Assembly: GCA_028571685.1 (NCBI GenBank)
Contig: CM053143.1
Span: 137,984,829 to 138,048,828 of the forward strand
Origin: Heterohyrax brucei
Taxonomy: Eukaryota > Chordata > Mammalia > Hyracoidea > Procaviidae
Direction: 5' to 3'
Length of the DNA: 64,000 bases
Position numbers and translations under genes: made by a program. How positions within the stretch are numbered: the first letter of the stretch is position 1; each line of letters begins with the position of its first letter. Shown here one piece after another: positions 1-13,800 of the stretch. The notes under the pieces are model-generated. The model was not told the origin of the DNA and did no database searches. It saw nothing but the letters and a program-made list of their open reading frames with translations.

Positions 1-60
1 CGAGGCCATAATTCTTAACGGTTCAGTGGCACTTGGCTGGCTGGCTGGCTAGGCAGGTAT

Positions 61-505
61 TATATAAACATCCTCTTCTTTTGTGATCTGATGTGAGCAG
101 CCAATCTGTTGAAAGGAGAGTTTCCTTGGGGGTGTGGCCTGCATCCTATATCTATGTATATAGATACATAGATTTTTCTGGCAAGACTCACCCTCTCTAG
201 ATCCAGTATCTGATCTGTCATCCCTGACCTCTGGTTTTTGGGATGTGAGCCAGTAACCTGCTGTCTAATCTGCCGGTTTTGGGTTTGTCAGCTCCTGCAG
301 TCTCATGTGTCTGGGGACGCCTTCAGCCTGACATCTGACTCCTTGCCTCCACTTGCCAGACTCCGTAACTCTGTGAGCCATGTCTTTAAATCTCCCTGCC
401 TGTCTTGTATATATTTATGAACATACATACACACACGCATGCATACACATATATATTGACACACACACACAGCTGGTTTTGCTCCTCTAGAGAATATAGC
501 CCAAG
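61..505 (+). mobile_element. LTR fragment, MaLR-like, with CA/TA microsatellite
   Basis: Bases 81-150 resemble part of the LTR at 13184-13755 (the 'gatgtga-cagcca' and 'tggcctgcatc' stretches recur in the same order). The 3' part carries a CA/TA-rich microsatellite at about 417-470 and ends in a 'ctctagagaat' stretch typical of this LTR group as I recall it. There is no open frame of note. The family name is inferred. Confidence 0.45.
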
Positions 506-524
506 ATTGCAGGTCACAATACAA

Positions 525-1200
525 AAATCATTTTAACTTGTTATACTAGCAATGAAGAATTGGAAATTAAACTAAAAAAAGTTTATATAGGATCAAAAAT
601 ATGAAATGTTTAGAAGTAAATATGCTAGAAGAATTCCAAGATACATACTCTGAGAACTATAAAATGTCACTGCAGAAAGTGAAGAAGACTAAAATAAGCA
701 GGGAGAAATTCCATGTTCATGAATCAGAAGAATCAGTGTTGTTCAGATGTCAGTTTTCCCTAGACTGATCTGTGGATTCAACAAGGTTCCACTTAAGATA
801 TCAGTAGGCTTTTGTGTGGAAACAGATAAACTGATTTTAAAACTTCAGTTGAAATAAAAGCACTTAAAATAGCCAGAATGATTTGGAAAAAAGTAGAAGA
901 CTAATTGCCTGATTTCAAGATTTATAAAGCTACAATAGTCAAGACAGTGAAGGTATTAACATAAAAATAGTAGTATAAAATAGAGTCTAGAAATAGATCC
1001 ACATATGTATGGTCAGTTGATTTTCAGCCAACTTGTAAAGGCAGTTCATTACACCAAAGAGGCTTTTCAACAAATGATGCTGCAGCTATTGGCAGTTCCT
1101 CTGTAAAAATTGAACCTTGTTCCATACCTTGCACCATGTACAAAATTGACTCAAAATGGACCATAGTTCTAAATGTAAAACCTTAAGCTGTGAAACTCAA
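525..1200 (+). mobile_element. Old L1 ORF2 fragment
   Basis: A-rich coding-strand sequence resembling the ORF2 3' half of ancient mammalian L1 elements: 'aagctacaatagtcaagacagt' type and 'ttttcaacaaatgatgctg' type stretches occur in the usual order. Frames are shattered. The call rests on pattern memory only. Confidence 0.55.
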
Positions 1201-2134
1201 CGCTTCGTTTATAAATAATTATGTGAGTTTAACCTTGCATTTTCTCAGTAGTTTTTTTCCCCTTTTGAATTTCTAACACACAACATTCAGTAAATGTTTG
1301 TTGGATCAGTAAATAAATGAAGAATGTTATTTAGTGCTTGCTTTTCCAGTAATCCCAAATAAGAGGTGATGAGCTCAGCCTTTAAAACTTGTTCTAAGAG
1401 TATAGAGTGAGATTATAGCAATGTGGATGGAGAAAAACATCATGTAACTGAATTTTCTGGGCAATTTGATAGGTAGATAGATTAGATAGATATTAACTAT
1501 GTGCTTATACATGTATATGTATATGTGCGTATTGGCACAGTAAAACAACTCAAGGAAAAGAAAATAGGATTATGATAAGATGAAGTAGTTGAAATGTAGT
1601 TACATGCTTCTCAAATAGAATCGTAAATTGGCTTTTCTTTCAATTAAATATTCATAGAAACTCTATAATCTTTGATTTAGTCATAATCACAGCATCATTT
1701 GCCCTGTAGTCACACTTTTTAGAAAGCCTGCTTTGTGGATGTTGTCCTCGAACCCTGTTTTAGAATCAGATTCCCCTCCCTTCTGCTCTCCTGTTACTTT
1801 GTATGTGCTATCATCGTGACACTGTATATAGTGAATTGTAATTCTCTGCTTATTCAAATGCTTACTGTGGTGCTAAGTTTCTAGAGAGCTGGGACTTTAT
1901 ATCTGTACCCACAGGAGCTGCCTGGTTTCTTAGAGAGGTGCTCAATTATTGACTGAATGCATGAAAATAAGGAGGCTATTAGAATGGTGTAGTTTTTCAG
2001 AAATCCCTTTCTAATGGCACACCAGTGGATGCCTAGTGAGGGAAGTCTAATTGCATTGTGAAATAGCAGCGTTTAACAGAGCTAGCTGGAAACCATGAAA
2101 CCCTTGATCTTCCCATTTCTTCTTGGATCTTTTC

Positions 2135-2335
2135 TTTTCTCATTTTCGCTTTATGTAAGGGCAGTTTTAGATTTACAGAAAAATTGAGAAGATAATATGG
2201 AGAATTCCCACATATTCCACACCTAGTTTCCACTGTTAAGTAATATCTTTTGGGTCTTTTTTGCTTGTTTGTGTCAACCAGCAGAAGTAGCCTGGCAGGT
2301 GAATTTGGGACAAAGGAATTGACCATTGCTGCTCA
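2135..2335 (+). mobile_element. Possible old L1 3'-UTR fragment
   Basis: The stretch beginning 'gttttagatttacagaaaaa' resembles the 3' UTR of ancient L1M/L1ME families. It is short and diverged, and the orientation is tentative. Confidence 0.35.
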
Positions 2336-2571
2336 TCTGGTAGACCTCTTTCATGCCATACTGTGATGACAATAGTATATTCTTTAAAAATGATGTTTTG
2401 TAGCTCCGCAGTTATCATGAATACTTTCCTTGACTTCACTGACCTTGCTGAATTGTGTATTGTTCAGTGGTTTGAAAACAGAGTGTCTTGTTTTGAGAAA
2501 ACTGAACAATCCTTGTGTAGAATAAACCATAATAAAAAAAGTCTTAGTTTTGTTCTATTTTCGGTTGTCAT

Positions 2572-2742
2572 TAAAAAAAAAAAAAAAAAGCCCAGTGCTG
2601 CCAGTTGATTCCAACTCATAGTGACCCTATAGGACAGAGGACAACAGTCCCATAGGGTTTCCAAGGAGCACCTGGTGGATTTGAACTGCCAGCCTATAGG
2701 CTAGGAGCTGTGGCACTTAACAACTGTGCCACCAGGGTTTCT
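2572..2742 (-). mobile_element. AfroSINE
   Basis: Reverse-oriented AfroSINE. The plus strand shows the tail complement (A17), then the RTE-type terminal block 'gattccaactcatagtgacc', the 'cccatagggtttccaagg' middle and the tRNA-derived head ending 'gtgccaccagggttt'. This SINE type is restricted to Afrotheria. Confidence 0.9.
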
Positions 2743-2825
2743 GGGTTGTTGTTAGTAATAATTAAACTCTTAACAGGTACTAAAGGTTTAAAACAGTAGT
2801 ACTCCCTTGTTTGTGTTTTGATATA

Positions 2826-3125
2826 CAGGTAGGCCCCATCTTTGATGGAAGTCTGTTTCAGTGACTCCATTGTAAGTTGGTGCTGATGTAAATCAAATAC
2901 TTTTTTTTTTTTTAAAGTTTTCATTATTACTGCCTTTGTATCTTTATAAATCTGATCTCAGACCATCTGTGATTGGACATGTGAGATTAGTAACATTAGA
3001 AAATTACATGCTGAAACATTGTGTCTAGTACATGTTACAGTAAGATGGACCAAAAAACAAACAAACAAAAAATTGTAAGTGCAATTTGTCATAACTTTAA
3101 TACTTTGTAAATCAGGACCTACCTG
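2826..3125. mobile_element. Candidate 300-bp non-autonomous DNA transposon
   Basis: The 5' end reads caggtaggccccatcttt. The reverse complement of the 3' end reads caggtaggtcctgatttac. Ten of the first 11 terminal bases match as an inverted repeat. The left flank is TA; the right flank is TG, one substitution from a TA target duplication. A short internal repeat (ttgtaagt) lies near each end. No coding capacity. The family is unknown to me; pogo/Tigger-like is one possibility. Confidence 0.45.
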
Positions 3126-4714
3126 TGCTTAACTGTTTTGTCTAAAAGTAGAATTTTAGCTCCTACCCAGAGGGAAGAAAAATTAGCAATTCCTAAACTA
3201 GGCTTAGGTGTGTTTGTAATGCAATTCTGTTGACAAATTGAAACTTGCTTCTTAATCAGTTGTCATTATGATTTAAAATTTTAATTTTTAATCTATCACG
3301 GTATGAATCTGGATTAATAACTGCTGCAAAAAAAACCCATTTCTTTGTCATCTCCTCTAATGAAACTAATTGAGGCACATTTTAACTTACTAGTTTATTT
3401 GTGGCTAATAAGCTGGTACAAATGCTTTACTTAATTCATTTTGATGTCAGAAAGGAGATTTATGGGTTTGTGTACTTTCTGCTCTGGTTTTCTGTGACAT
3501 AATTTTAAGGTCATTTGCTTCAGTACCAGAAGGGATTCAAAAACATGAAACCCAGAGATAGTAAACTCAACTGTGCGTAATTTAGTGGAAGGGCAGCTAA
3601 ACTTTATTGAAGACTAAAGACAGAAGAAAAAAATGTGAATCAGTGGCTTAGGTGGAGAATAGTCAAACATCCTTCACCCACATCCCACCATCTCTAGTAG
3701 CTAAGTAATGGGTTTCATTTTGAGTTTGGTTTTCTTTTTTTTTTTTTTCTTTTCAGCCGGAGAGTTCATTTGTCAAACAATTTTTTATAGATATTTAAAA
3801 TGTAAAGAGAATAAAAGTGAAAGTACTTTGGGTACAAAGGAAACTCCCCAAAACTCTGCCTGCAAAGCTCCTTTATACTTCCTTATCCACCACACTTACC
3901 TCCACAGTTACTGAGATGCCACTCAGGATTCCCAGGATTCTAGAGAGCAAATTGAAAATGTGGAGACCACGTACAATGGACTGGATTATATGGGAAATGT
4001 AAATATTACATAAAGTTCATAACTCGTATTCATCTTTGATTCCACAGTCCTGGCAATTGTAGGCAACCTGTTTGTCAAATTACTGTTGATTTAATGAATT
4101 GTGATTCAAAGCTACATTTTAGTAAGGATCGTAATGCTCAATATATTGCTTGCCATTTTTTACTTAGCTAAAAATGAGACTTTTTGACAGTGAGATATAA
4201 TATAGATACCTGGAAAAGATGAAGTATGAAATAAAAGACACATCAGGTCACTGGAGTAACAGCAAAGTCAGATCTCCTCTGTGTTTAGCCTGTAGCTAAT
4301 CTTTGTGGTAGGCCTACCACTGTAGTGCACTAGAGGTTTGAATATGTGATAAGGGTAGTTCTCGTAGGCAAACATTTCTATTAAACAACCCTCCTAGTTT
4401 CATTGTATTTTAAAGTGTTCAAATTTGGTGAAACTCAGCTTTGCAGATACCTCACAAAGCTCTCAAGGTCGTATCGATCATGGGTCTAATGGCACTGGCA
4501 TGAGAGGTCTGAAGGTGCTGTTGGTTAATCTCGCAACTAGCCTGCAGGCATTCATTTTTTGAGATATGGTCTTTAACTTGATGCTTGTCAGTTTTTTTAA
4601 TTAGTGAAATGAGCCACGTGCTTCTCTTCTGTTTTAATAGTGATAATATCCTTGTAAAATGAATGGCTCATGAATCACTAAAATCATTCACTTTTTTTAA
4701 AATTTCTTTTTCAG

Positions 4715-4835
4715 TCTGATCTTGTGGATCAAAGTATATTTAATTTTATCCCAGAGGGGGAACATTCAGAGGTTTATAAAATACTGTCTACCCATCTGCT
4801 GGAAAGTGATTCATTAACCCCTGAGTATTTAAAAT
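4715..4835 (+). CDS. CLOCK: CLOCK exon 9 (PAS-A second half)
   Basis: 121 bases, acceptor tttttcag, donor gtaagt. Encodes human-equivalent residues 147-187 ([19 protein letters not shown] and onward), the C-terminal half of PAS-A, which helps form the BMAL1 dimer interface. It ends on the first base of a Ser codon. I see no substitution against my recollection of human. Confidence 0.97.
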
Positions 4836-7800
4836 GTAAGTAATAACTGTTAAGCAATTTTTTGATAGATGATATTTTTCCTTTACTGTAGGATCTTTGT
4901 CAGTCAGGGTTGACTCAACAGATGTGGATTTTTTTGGTTTGAGTGTTGTAACTATGACAAACATGTGTAAAGTAAATTAACACAGGACATTGTTCTATGT
5001 AATCTGTTAGATCCTCGAAATTCCATCTTGCTTGTTACGATAAATCTAGGTCATGGTTATGCTACAGAATTATATTTTATGTAAAAATGGAACCTAATAC
5101 TGTATTCTTACTAAATTTCACATAAATCCCCCTCCCACTTCATTAACCAATTTGATACTCAGACTGTGAGGAAAATGCAACTTTTTTGTTTCTTTTCTAA
5201 TTACTAGATGAAAGGATAAGTTTATTAACTAAACAGAAGTAAACAGTCATTTATTGGATGTATCTAATGTACCAGGCAATTGTGCTGTGTTATAAAAAAT
5301 GCTAAGAACAGTGAGAAATAATCTCTGTGATCAAGAAGTACACCATATTATGACATAACCAGACATTTCTGCCAGATTTATTAAAACAGATTAATTTGAC
5401 CAAAGCATCTCATTTTCTTAATTAAATTGTGGTGTATATTTGCTTCCTGTGTTTTGGAAAGTTTGAAGTTGTTACAACGCTGTGTTTAGTCATTAACTAT
5501 TAGATACTTTCTTTAATCACTCTTCAAAATTTCTCTATTTTGGCATCTAATAATACTGACACCATTTTGAAGATATTTTGCTCTTTAGAAACCCTCAAAT
5601 TCTGCAGCATACTGACTGTCCAAGAATTGAGGTACATACACTTACACAAAAAGATATGTACACATATCTATATATGTTTCATAAGGAGCTCTGGTGGCAC
5701 AGTGTTTAAGTACTTGGCTGCTAACCAAAAAGTGAGCAGTTGGAACCTACCAGCTTCTCCATGGGAGAAAAGATGTGGCCATCTGCTTCTGTAAAGATTA
5801 CAGCTGAGGAAACCCTGGGGAGAGGTTCTGCTCCTTTACATAGGGTCACTCTGAGTTGGAATCGACTTGACAGCATACAACAATAATATATTTGTTTGTT
5901 AAGAAAGCATAGTCTTTCAAGGGAACTCAAGAAAGCCTAGGGACCAAAATTGCAGGTCCTAGTTACAGATTCTAGGGGAGAATCTGTAGAAGAGTGAATG
6001 GTGAGAATCCATAGAAGGGAGGATGACAAGATTTTGTCTTACATACTTTGGACATGTTATTAGGAGGAACTGGTGAAGGACACTTCTTGGAAATAGAGAG
6101 GGATGGTGAAAATGAGAAAGACCCTCAACAAGGTAGACTAATACAGTGGCTTCAACAGTGAGCTCAGACAGCAAAGATTGTAAGGATAATACCGGACTAG
6201 ACTGTGGTTTTATTCTGCTATACTGTAGAGTCTCTGAGTCAGAACTAATCTGACAGTAGTTACAGATTAGATCTGGGATTTGGGAAGAGAACCGACGAAA
6301 TTGACATGGTTTCTAACTTGGAAGATAAAGCACAAATAGGATAAAGAGGAAGGGCACTTTGGGAAGAAAGGATAAATTCACTTATGAATATTTTGAGTTT
6401 AAGTGGCTGGAGCACAGTCAACTGGAAACGTCCTGAAAGCAGACATTGCTCTAAGACTTTATTTTACATAAAATGTTAGAGATGGGGAAGATCTGAGAGT
6501 AAAAGTCTTACCAAGGTCCCTAAGTTTGTAAAGCACAGCACGTGATCAAGACTGGAGGACCCTTTATGTATGCCCACAGTTTGAAGTTCTAATAGAAGAG
6601 ACAGGAATAGTCTGGGAAGTAGGAAAGTAGGTTTTATGTTACGGAAATGAAGTGTGAGGTTTTAAAGGTGGAAGCAATGAGGAAAGACCCTTGAGGTTGA
6701 TGGTACAAATTTTGGAACTCTTTAGGGGAACAGTTTTATAGAGTAGTAAGAGCCATAGTCCGTGAAGTTAAGGGTAGTTAATACGCAGATGCTTCTTAGA
6801 AACCTTAGGCAACAGACAGTTCTACTCTGTCCTGTAGGGTCGTTATGAGTTGGAATTGACTCAGCAACAACAAATTTGATTTGGTCTTGTGGAGTACATA
6901 GTGAAAACCTGGGAAATCTGATGCTAAGAAGAGTAACATGAATAATTCTTTGTTTGAGATGGGAAGACTAGGCCAGATTTTAAAAGTAGAAAAGAAGGAA
7001 CCAAAGAAAGAGGAAGTGTAGGTGTTAGAGGAATGAATAACAGTAGTATGGCCCCAAACTAATAAATAGAAGATAGCAAAGAATGTTTAAGATAGAGATG
7101 AAAGTATTAGCTTTAGAATGATAGCTTTCTTTAAAATATGTCATATTCTTCTGTTATTTCAGCAAAAAATCAGTTAGAATTCTGTTGTCATATGCTTCGA
7201 GGAACAATAGACCCAAAGGAACCGTCAACCTATGAATATGTGAAATTTATAGGAAATTTCAAATCTTTAAACAGTGGTAAGTTAAAAAGCCTTCTCTTAC
7301 AATGTAATTGTAACTGGGTATTTTTTGTATATTTATAAAGACATAGGAGTTCAGGTGAGTTAACGAGGATCGTATTTTCTTATTGTTTTAGTGTCTACGT
7401 CAGCACACAATGGTTTTGAAGGAACTATACAACGTACACACAGGCCTTCTTACGAAGACAGAATATGTTTTGTAGCTACTGTCAGATTAGCTACTCCTCA
7501 GTTTATCAAGGTACATTTCTAATTTTATATCCCCAAAGGGCTTTTGAATTCACTGAGGACGGCCATAACAAATTACCACAAACTAGGTGATTTAAAACCA
7601 TAGAAACTTATTTTTCACAAGGAAGGTAGAAGAAACTTACTCTTACCAGGAGGCTTGGAAGTCTGAAGCCAAGATGTTTGGCTGGACTGGTTCCTTCTGA
7701 AAGCTCTAGGGAAGACTCCTGTCTCACTTATCTCTAGCTTTTGGTGGTGGTAGGCAACCCTTGGCTGTGCTTGGCTTGCAGTTGCGTCACTGCAGTCTCT

Positions 7801-10800
7801 GCTTCCGTTGTCACGTGGCCTTCTTCCTGTGTTTCTTCACATGGCCTTCCCTTATAAAGACACTCAACATTAAATTTAGGGCTCATCATAATCCAGTATG
7901 ACTGTATCCTAGCTAATTATATCTGCAAAGACCTTATTTCCAAATAAAGTCACATCATGAGGTTCTGGATCGACATGAATTTTAGAGTGAGAGGAGACAC
8001 TATTTAACCCAGTACATCATCAAACTACATGTAATTTTGTTTGTTTCTAGAATGAATGAAACATCTGCAAACGTTGTAGTAGTCATGGTCATGAACTATT
8101 AAATATGCATGGTCGTGGTTTTTCTAAGCAATGAAAATTAAGATATTAATAAAATTATATAGTTTTAGTATATATCCTTTACAACTAATCATTGATCATA
8201 TATTACCATTACCTCACCTATGTAAAATTTTAGGATGGTATCTTGATATAGTTAGTAGAAAAGCTATAAGCTAGATAATTTTTAAAAGATTATATTGTAA
8301 ATCTACTTTTGAAATATACAGTGACTTAACAGAAGATAGTTCATGTTTTCAAATAATCATTTCCTGGGCCCAGCTAGCAGATGATCAGTAGAGAAGTGAG
8401 CAAGCGACACAGTTCACATGCAGAAAATGGCTAGAAAGTAGGAGTTATCCTAAGATGTAAAATTTAGGGATAGACCATTGTATAGGAATAGGGTAGCCAG
8501 TTAGTGGTTAGGAGATCTTAAACTAGTCTTATTCTCCTTGTTTTGACCTTAGGAAATATTTGCAGTGGGTGACATTCACTGTTTCTGCCACTTCTTGTGG
8601 CCATCTAGTCAATTGTGACTCACAGTGGCCCTATAGGACAGAGGAGAACCACCCCATAGGGTTGTTGGAGGTGTAATCTTTATGGAAGCAGACTGCCACA
8701 TCTTCCTCATGTGGAGTTGCTGGTGGGGTCAAACTGGCAGCCTTTTTGGTTAATAAGTGAGTGTTTAACCGGTGCACTACTGGGGCTCCTTTTCAGTTCT
8801 TATTGTATGCTATATATATTTGCGTGCATTATCTCATTTTTATAATAACCTAAAGAGATACATGTTATTATGATCCCCATTTTGTATTTAAGGAAATTGA
8901 GACCCAGGGATGTTAAACTGCTTGTCTAAAGTCTTGCAGTAAGTAAATGATAAAGGTAGAATGTGGTTCCTGTTCTCTGACTAAAAGCCTGAGATCTTAC
9001 CTACTGTCCTGTACTGTGCAAGGGTCATCCAGGGACACAGGCAAGTTGGAGTACATTGTTTCCTGTTCCTAGAGTCTAGAGTAAGTGCTGTGGAGGGGCT
9101 GAGGATAGTGCAAGATGAGGTTAGAAAAGTAGGTGGAGGCCAGAGAAGAAATTTGTTTCTTCCTTGTTTTTCTGTGCTGGTGAGTCTAAAATTTGTCAAT
9201 GAGATGAGAAGCCATGGATTGTTTGTAAGCAGGGAAGTTATATAGCAGTGGTTGAGTATTATTAAAGTAAAGATGGATCGAAGGACAGGTAAGCTGTTTG
9301 CAGAGAAGCAGTGGAGTACTGTAAGTCAGTAACGACAGAGGTCTAGACCCTGAACTAAGGCAGTGAGAGTGCATGGGGTGGAATCAGTTGTAAAGCACTA
9401 AGCAGGGGCAATGAAGAGAACTTAGTAGTGACCACTTAGATGATGTAAGGTAAGAATGGAAGAGTGCATTGTGACTGCCGGATTTCTACTTTGGCCGCTA
9501 GACAGCTAGGTATGCCTTCATTAAATGAGATGGAAAATTCAGTAACTGGGTACAGGAAATAAGGCAATTAGTTTATTTTAGGATTTAATGAGTTGTGATG
9601 CATTGTGGTACCCAAATAGAAGTAGTAGCTAGACAGAAATATGACACTGTGTAATTCAGGAGAGAGGTCTGAATTGAGAATCAAGGTTCATTGGCAGGCA
9701 TATATGAGTGAATGAAATAACTTCAGGTGCTAAGAAGTACTCCCCCGAAATCCTACATCAAAGAATTATTTATTGCCACAATTTTTAATATTAGAAAAAT
9801 TAAGATATGGTAATAACTTGTTCAGAAAAAAGTTCTCTAGTAATGACAAAGCAATCGTTATTATTCTTCTAAGGACACAGGGAAGTATTTCTAAATGTTA
9901 ATTATCAATTTGTTTGTAGGAAATGTGCACTGTTGAAGAACCCAATGAAGAGTTTACTTCCAGACATAGTTTAGAATGGAAATTTCTATTTCTAGATCAC
10001 AGGTAACAGTATTTTTAAATTCCGTAAAGGAATCATAGTCATCTTAATAATTCTTGAAAGTAATGAGTTGCAAGGATAAACTTTTTTTCTAATGAGGACT
10101 TTCAAATCTACTATCTATTTTCTAAAAAATAAAGGCCGAAATTTTTTCTTTTAAAGATTGGTTTCTACTCAGAGTATTGTAAATTACAGAAAAGTTATGA
10201 TATTGATTGTTTCATGTGTAATTTAGGGCACCACCCATAATAGGATATTTGCCATTTGAAGTTCTGGGAACATCAGGCTATGATTATTATCATGTGGATG
10301 ACCTAGAAAATCTGGCAAAATGTCATGAGCACTGTAAGTAGATTTCATTATTTCTGGTGATCATAACTTTTTAAATCATATAAGCAGAATTCCTATTCTT
10401 GTTCTATTGTTAATGTCCTATGAATAGATGGTGGGAAGATAGATTTATAGCCCTTTTTGTATTTTTGAAATATACTGGATAATTTTACTTCTATAACTAA
10501 TGCAATAGGAATCATAGCCAGTGAAGCATAGAGCAAGTTTAAATTAATTTGGTATCAGGAGTAATGTGCTGCTCTAAAAGACACCTGAAATGTGGAAGTG
10601 GTGTTTAAACTGAATAGCTAGAGGCTAGAAATGTTTTAAGGTGCTTAGTAATAAAAGCTTATCCTACCTTAAAAAACTACTGGTGAAATTATGGATGTCA
10701 GAGGTAGTTCTGGTGGTGGCTCAGAATGAAGTTAGGAGAGCTGTGACACAGAGATGGCATAGATGGTGAGAAGCAGCAGCAGAGAGATGGCAGCAGCAGA

Positions 10801-13800
10801 ACCAGAAGACTGGCATGAGGTGATACAGGAGACAACCCAAGGAGCAAGAAAAATCTGAGTGCCTTCAAGCAAGGCTTACTGGAGGAGTGAAGTGCCTCTG
10901 GGCACTTTCTGGTAAAGATAAAGAGCTTTGCAATACTTGCCTGAGCAGGAGAGAGGCCAGGTTGACCCAACAGGCTCTAGGGGATAAGGGGCCAAAGAAC
11001 CTGGAACCAGAAACTAACAAGACAAGGAACATGGGAAGCAGATCTGCCTTGGTCTCAGAGGGTAGGACCACAACCTTTGGGGCTTCAATGAGTGGAGCCA
11101 TGGCCCCTGGAGTGTCAGTGTGTGGGGCCACAGCCTCCTAGGTTTTAAAGAATCAGATCTTCACCATTTGGTTCCAGAGTGTGGGGCTGCCATTCATGAG
11201 TGCCAGAGGAATGGAGATAAATCCCCAGCCCAAAGCTGAAAAGGCAGAGAGACCGTGACCAAGGGGCAGAAGAATGAGATCTGCTAGGGCCAATGGGTTG
11301 GGGTCACCATTCAGTTGGACTAGCAGAATGGGGCCACTCAAAGCCAAGGAGCAGAGTTGCCTTCCTAGTATGCCTGTAAGCAGGGCTAAAGCCCAGGGCT
11401 GAGGGCCTTTCCTGTAATCCAGAGAGGGTGGCTAGCTCCAAACTGGGGGGGGAAGGGGGGGCGGCAGAGCCACTGTGTAAATGGTTTCAGAGAATAGATG
11501 ATTTTTTTAAACTAATTTTTTATTTAATATAACTGAGTGAAAATGTACATTCCCATATAAATTTACATGCCCACCTATATGCAGCTTCCACTGCTCTCCC
11601 TGCCCGGTGACAGCACACTGTTCCTCTCTGCTCCATACATGTCTCATTCTCCCAACAGTCTCTTTTTCCCCTCCTTTCCACCCACTCTCCTTCCTCCAGC
11701 CAGAGGTCAGCAGGATGACATCCTATAGATGTATAGAACCATGAAGTGCATCCAGTATATGTTCACTCTGCATTGCCAAGTCCAATCCATTCCTGTCCGA
11801 AGAGTGGACCTTCGTTATGATTTATGGTCAAGGGCAGCATCAGGGCGAGGGGCTGTGCTCCCAGGGGAACCCTGAAACCACCAGACCATCAATTGAGGTC
11901 TTTTAGTGGGGATCTCAGGGTGCACCCCTTTTTATTCTTGTGTTGCCAGTGAGACTCAATTTAGTGAGCTCCATTGCGACTATCACTGGTGGTGGCTGGG
12001 CACCATCCGTTTCTTCTGGTCCCAAGTCGATGTAGACACCCACTGATGTGAGTCTTTTTATCTTCTGGGTTGTCTTTCCCCCATGTCATTTTGGTCCTCA
12101 GTGAGCATCTGTTCCTGCTGAGTTGGGACTATTTGCTGTGCCCTCGGATGGCAGCTTGGCAGCTTTTAAGACCCCAGATGCCACTCACCAACATGGGGTG
12201 CAGAGAGCCCTCTTAGCAAAATGCTAGTTGTGCCAATTGGCCTCACTTTCACCTAAGGGCATGGTCCCCTGCCCCCTGCCCCAGCTACTCTGTCCTTGCA
12301 ATATTGGGTTAAGATGGAAGGAGTACTTATGTTATGCTTAAATCCACTTAATATTGTTCTTGTTTCTAATGTGTGCTATCACCGATTTCACCCAACAAGA
12401 TTCCTAGCAACTATCTAATCTAAACCCTCCCCCTCTTCCCTCCCTCCCTCCCCTCCCTTGCAGCTGTCAGAGAGTCTTCTTCTATACACAAGTCTGTTTT
12501 TGAGATCTTATCATAGAGGTCTCATACAATATTTGTCCTTTTGTCGCTGACTGCTTTCACTCGATGTCTTCCAGTTGAAACCAGGTCATGAGATGTTTCC
12601 TGGAGTCATCGTTGTTCTTTATCATTGCGCAGTGCTCCATTGAGTATATGTACCACAGTTTACCTATCCATTCTTCTGTTGTTGGGCATCTGGGTTGATT
12701 CCACCGTTTTGCGATCGTGGACTGTGCTGCGATAAACATTCTGGTGCATGTGTCCGTTGGTGTGAAAGGCCTTGATTCTGTAGGATATATTCCAAGTAGT
12801 GGAATTACTGGGACAAATGGTATATCAATATCCATTTTTTTAAGGAAGCGCCAGATTGCTTTCCAAAGAGAATAGATGATTTTTAAGCTCTGAGAGCTAA
12901 TGTAAATTGTCAGCTAGGTTATTGTCTTGCTTGGCACCCATTATCCCTTCTTTCCCTCTAATTTCTCCCGTTTGATGGAAATATGTGCCTTGTACCTGTT
13001 CTAACACTGTAGTTTGGAAACAGAAAACATGTATTCTGGATTGCACAGGTTCACAAATGAAGAGGAATTTTGCTCCAGGATGGAATTGAGACTTAGACTT
13101 GATTCCAGAATGATTTGTTATGATAGGTTGGATGTGTTTTACATGTGGCAAGGACATGAATTTTGGGAGGCTGAAGAGTAGGATGTTGTGGGTTGTATTG
13201 TGTCTCAAAAAAAAGTATGTGTCAGTTTGACTGGGGCTGTGATTCTCAGTAATTTGACAGTTACATAGTAATGTAATCATCCCTGTGATGTGATATGATG
13301 TGATCAGCCAGTCAGTTGTAAGGATATTACTCAGGTTCCAGCCTAGCTCTGATGTAAGAACAGTTTCTCTGAGGTGTGTGTGCCCTGCATCACATTTTGT
13401 CTAATGAGAAAAAGGAAAGGGAAGTGAGCAGAGAGAGAGGAGGGGCCAAGAAGGCAGAGCCTTAGGCAGAGCACATCCTTTGGTCCTGGGTTCCCTGTGC
13501 TTAGAACTCTGTAGACTCATGGAAAGATTGATGACAAGACACATGGAAATTTCCAAGGAAGGCTGGTCCCACAGATGTTGGTTGACAGGAGACAAGGATC
13601 TTCCTCCAGACCCAACAGAGTTAGAAAGCGTTTCCCTAGAGCTGGTATCCTGAATTGAACTTCTAGCCTCTTAAACTGTCAGAGAATCAATTTCTGTTTC
13701 TTAAAGCTATCCATTTATAGTAGTCCTGGTATAGCAACACTAGATAACTAAGACAGCATCTGTTTTAGTCTGCTAGTGCTGCTCTAACAGAAATACCACA

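Larger units (their letters stand above)
1..4714 (+). other. CLOCK: CLOCK intron (3' part), upstream of exon 9
   Basis: No coding exon is present. The preceding CLOCK exon, which encodes the first half of PAS-A, is absent, so this is intron and the window starts inside it. The stretch holds an LTR fragment, an old L1 piece, an L1 3' piece, an AfroSINE and a small inverted-repeat element, each listed separately. Stretches 1200-2130 and 3130-4700 show only AT-rich unique sequence with short tetranucleotide runs (GATA-like near 1470-1490). Confidence 0.85.
4836..7162 (+). other. CLOCK: CLOCK intron 9
   Basis: Holds an AfroSINE (5685-5886), an RTE 3' fragment (6015-6258) and an AfroSINE tail piece (about 6780-6890). 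The remainder, including 4836-5680 and 6260-6780, is AT-rich with no gene or element I can name. Confidence 0.85.
7511..9919 (+). other. CLOCK: CLOCK intron 11
   Basis: Contains the MLT1-like LTR, an AfroSINE (8586-8790) and a MIR (8800-8990). From 9000 to 9919 and 8020-8580 no gene or recognisable element is visible. Confidence 0.85.

Noticed and set aside
10887..11141. Overlapping open stretches on both strands (84-90 codons) in the GC-richer intronic segment
   Set aside because: No start context, domain or splice support; low-complexity composition and location inside a repeat-like block explain them.
12897..13280. 127-codon open stretch on the minus strand
   Set aside because: Runs from unique sequence into the LTR at 13184; no recognisable protein features.
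13401..13595. Possible CRISPR-like or direct-repeat array
   Set aside because: No regularly spaced repeats; the repeats in the window are interspersed elements of a mammalian genome.
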